Source: Eubacterium sp. (GTDB lineage: Bacteria; Bacillota; Clostridia; Oscillospirales; Acutalibacteraceae). Taken from it: a stretch of 46,484 bases of DNA. The notes beneath the pieces are model-generated. The model was not told where the DNA came from and ran no database searches. It saw only the letters and a list, made by a program, of their open reading frames with translations. Numbering within the stretch: the first letter of the stretch is position 1; the number at the start of each line of letters is the position of its first letter. The stretch spans positions 1 to 46,484 of the forward strand of contig JAFLRZ010000015.1 of assembly GCA_022511225.1 (NCBI GenBank). Reading direction: 5' to 3'. A program made the translations under genes and the position numbers. This document shows positions 45,401 to 46,484 of this stretch, one piece after another.

Positions 45401-46484
45401 CGCACAAAAGCAGAAGAAGAAAATGTTGATATTTGGGCGATTAAAGCAGCAGCATTGGATGAACTCAATATTTTTAGAGAAAACATGTGCGATGATAATT
45501 ATGGACCGAAAGGAATTCAGCAGCTAAACAATATTATAATGAATGCAATTTCTGAAATCGCTGCTGCGTCAACAGAAATAGAAATTAAGCAAATTGTGCA
45601 ACAAACAAAAGAAAATTTACAAAGCGTTAAACAATTCGGAGAGGAATATCAAAATGAGATATATGTATATAGGGATTCTTTTGCAGATGATGATTATTCC
45701 TTAGATGCCCTAGAAAGACTTGATGCCATTACGCAAAAATACGCTACGATGATTATTTCTAGTAATAATAAAGAAGAAGCGCGCCAAGCATATTTGGAAG
45801 CTATATCAATGTTGGATTCTGTTTTACCAAAAAATGGTGATTCTAGAAATACAATAAAACGTATTGCAATTGCTGAAATAACAGAGTATAGAGAAAGTAA
45901 ACGGCGCGAAGACTATGATGATGACACCAACATGAAACTTGATATCATTTTATCTAATGCTATTGAGCAAATTACTATGAGTGTAAATCAAATAGAAATT
46001 GATGAAAAAGTGGTTAATGCAAAAATACAAATGAATCAGTTAAAGTCGAATAACCATAATTTGGCTGTATCTTGGCTTACTCAATATCGAGAATTATTTG
46101 ACGATGATGATTATTCTGAAGAAAATGTAGATTTACTTGACAGCATATTGGATACTTTTATAGAAAATGTTGCTAGCTACCCTTCTTTGAAAAATGCATT
46201 GTTAGAGGCTGTAAAGAGTATGGATAGCATTGCAACACTGTCGGGCGACAATAGACAATCCGTAAAGGATTTCTATATTAACGAGGTGCTTATTTATAAA
46301 AATGCGTTTCGTTTATCTAATTACAGTATAGCAGGTATTGAATTATTAGAGTCGTATAGCGACCGTGCTATATGTATAATTCAGCTATCAACGACTTTAG
46401 ACACGAGTGCTTTTGAAAATGCGTTGAATGAGGCGAAAAGCGCAATGGACGCTGTTTTAACATTGAAAGGGGAAGCTGACAAAG
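42467..46484 (+). CDS. lipoprotein with at least 18 helical FIVAR-like repeats (partial)
   Basis: The frame runs from ATG 42467 to the window end without a stop, at least 1339 codons. The ATG overlaps the previous gene by 20 bases and has GGAGG at 42453-42457. The signal peptide ends FVAC with Cys25. The rest is an acidic helical array of at least 18 units of about 72 residues, each with LxxYRxxxxxxxYSxxGIxxLDxIL and a second helix ending in AxxxLDxV. This pattern resembles FIVAR repeats of cell-surface proteins, but units are highly diverged. It probably forms a long rod projecting from the membrane. Length and any C-terminal domain are unknown because the window ends. Confidence 0.82.
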   Translation, partial: MHKKIIRFGFIIGLVILSVLTFVACGQSENRVKVEQAKEQAISELILSREEYPDHLYSPERINELNILLENGKKKIEEATKIEEIQQVVNTVKSAFSKVPTMAQEMEIRQDEEKKAFAIYKRDRQSELDTYRAMLDDSKYSSAAVEELDSIIMSAKNSIFYAETYDAVLQIYNTAVEQLLAVKTIEQENIIRLQIARDTAILALHNYRNAKNNDYYSYDSLIELDRIVETVSAELSVAMSFNEIDRILQQGYILIDSVPISQNALEEYKANKVNELRMYRFTFDDDKYTIDGVNKLNHILNEAIDRIQSAEDEDQVNEYFNTAKIALEAVDTYAELLETYKKEAIDRIRCHRESKLDIWYSNEGIVALNTILINAQQAINEATTFEAVISIENDAISALDNVNVLDDELLRIKNVRVNDLIAYRNSFVNSDYSQNGITQLDQILSIGCESILQAASLADINKVYEASRQQMNSVLTKVQELAQKKIEAVKELNEYRSSLADEKYSSYGIQLLNRYLNEGIIAINASIDFVDLQNELISAKNNLASVMEYPAELQWRKNQAIADIINVRNNKDNAAFTAKGIEMLDSIVEIYTNRINSVLSIDEIDGLKAAAIEELNSVLIYSQELAQEIAQTIKAIENYYEEKLLIKYTDDGAVLLELALQKGISSIKSAKTFEQLYAAYTTAISDLDDVMTYDEELTEAKKIAEESIRLYRETKLNGSYTQEGITLLDKILIDTIELIWNSDNFVLVSQMLENGKLNLDAVPTYEQELASCKIILVEDLIEYRALKQNQNYSEEAVKKLDQILENGINEINMAQTIDQANDAFVRAKVGLDSVPNLNQGIQLIRENAIEALRAHRNKKNNADYSSEAVIALDLALNKGIQSINSALTEDEILDALNKAIADIDSIKSIADVLIESKNSALYTLRSYRNSKNDNEYSDEGIKELNDALRNGEIAIDKASTVDEVENALQFAKNAIDAVRTKAEEENVDIWAIKAAALDELNIFRENMCDDNYGPKGIQQLNNIIMNAISEIAAASTEIEIKQIVQQTKENLQSVKQFGEEYQNEIYVYRDSFADDDYSLDALERLDAITQKYATMIISSNNKEEARQAYLEAISMLDSVLPKNGDSRNTIKRIAIAEITEYRESKRREDYDDDTNMKLDIILSNAIEQITMSVNQIEIDEKVVNAKIQMNQLKSNNHNLAVSWLTQYRELFDDDDYSEENVDLLDSILDTFIENVASYPSLKNALLEAVKSMDSIATLSGDNRQSVKDFYINEVLIYKNAFRLSNYSIAGIELLESYSDRAICIIQLSTTLDTSAFENALNEAKSAMDAVLTLKGEADK

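Overview
This window looks like a chromosomal contig from a low-to-medium-GC Gram-positive bacterium of the class Clostridia, possibly an uncultured gut lineage. The basis is the many lipoproteins with LAAC/VTAC-type lipoboxes, LytTR/GHKL two-component signalling, sigma-A promoters with extended -10 boxes, strong GGAGG ribosome sites, the standard code, DUF6273 and GLUG/MBG-type surface proteins. Genus is not readable. From about 18 kb onwards the DNA is visibly more AT-rich than the left third.

Left third (1-14.1 kb). The 3' end of a tRNA-Ser is followed by a peroxide-stress operon (thiol peroxidase of the GPx family, a TSCPD-type small protein, and an OhrR-like MarR regulator) with a tandem palindromic operator. 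A convergent MATE efflux gene has a well-formed promoter and a leader that can fold into mutually exclusive hairpins. A divergent LytTR response regulator and GHKL histidine kinase follow, then lipoproteins (a DUF6273 protein, a tannase-like esterase, a second alpha/beta hydrolase, and one of unknown function), then a membrane-anchored GH3 glycosidase with permuted domains. Paired LytTR-like half-sites, 21 bp apart and at a constant distance from the promoter, precede the kinase gene and the unknown lipoprotein gene. A weaker set precedes the DUF6273 gene. The two-component system therefore probably controls itself and the lipoprotein cluster.

Middle (14.2-27.2 kb). This is a defence- or mobile-type island: a WYL regulator with a CoiA-like nuclease on the minus strand, a divergently transcribed large serine recombinase sharing a regulatory region with two palindromic operators, a Gabija-type pair (GajA OLD nuclease and GajB UvrD-like helicase), and a giant exonuclease-RecQ-UvrD fusion interrupted by a single-base frameshift.

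Right (27.3-46.5 kb). One tightly packed operon of at least five genes, over 19 kb, encodes large secreted or membrane-anchored proteins: GLUG repeats, about ten bacterial Ig-like repeats, MBG-type repeats, and a lipoprotein with at least 18 helical FIVAR-like repeats that runs off the end of the window. It resembles an adhesin or surface-complex locus. No CRISPR array, rRNA or recognisable insertion sequence was seen.
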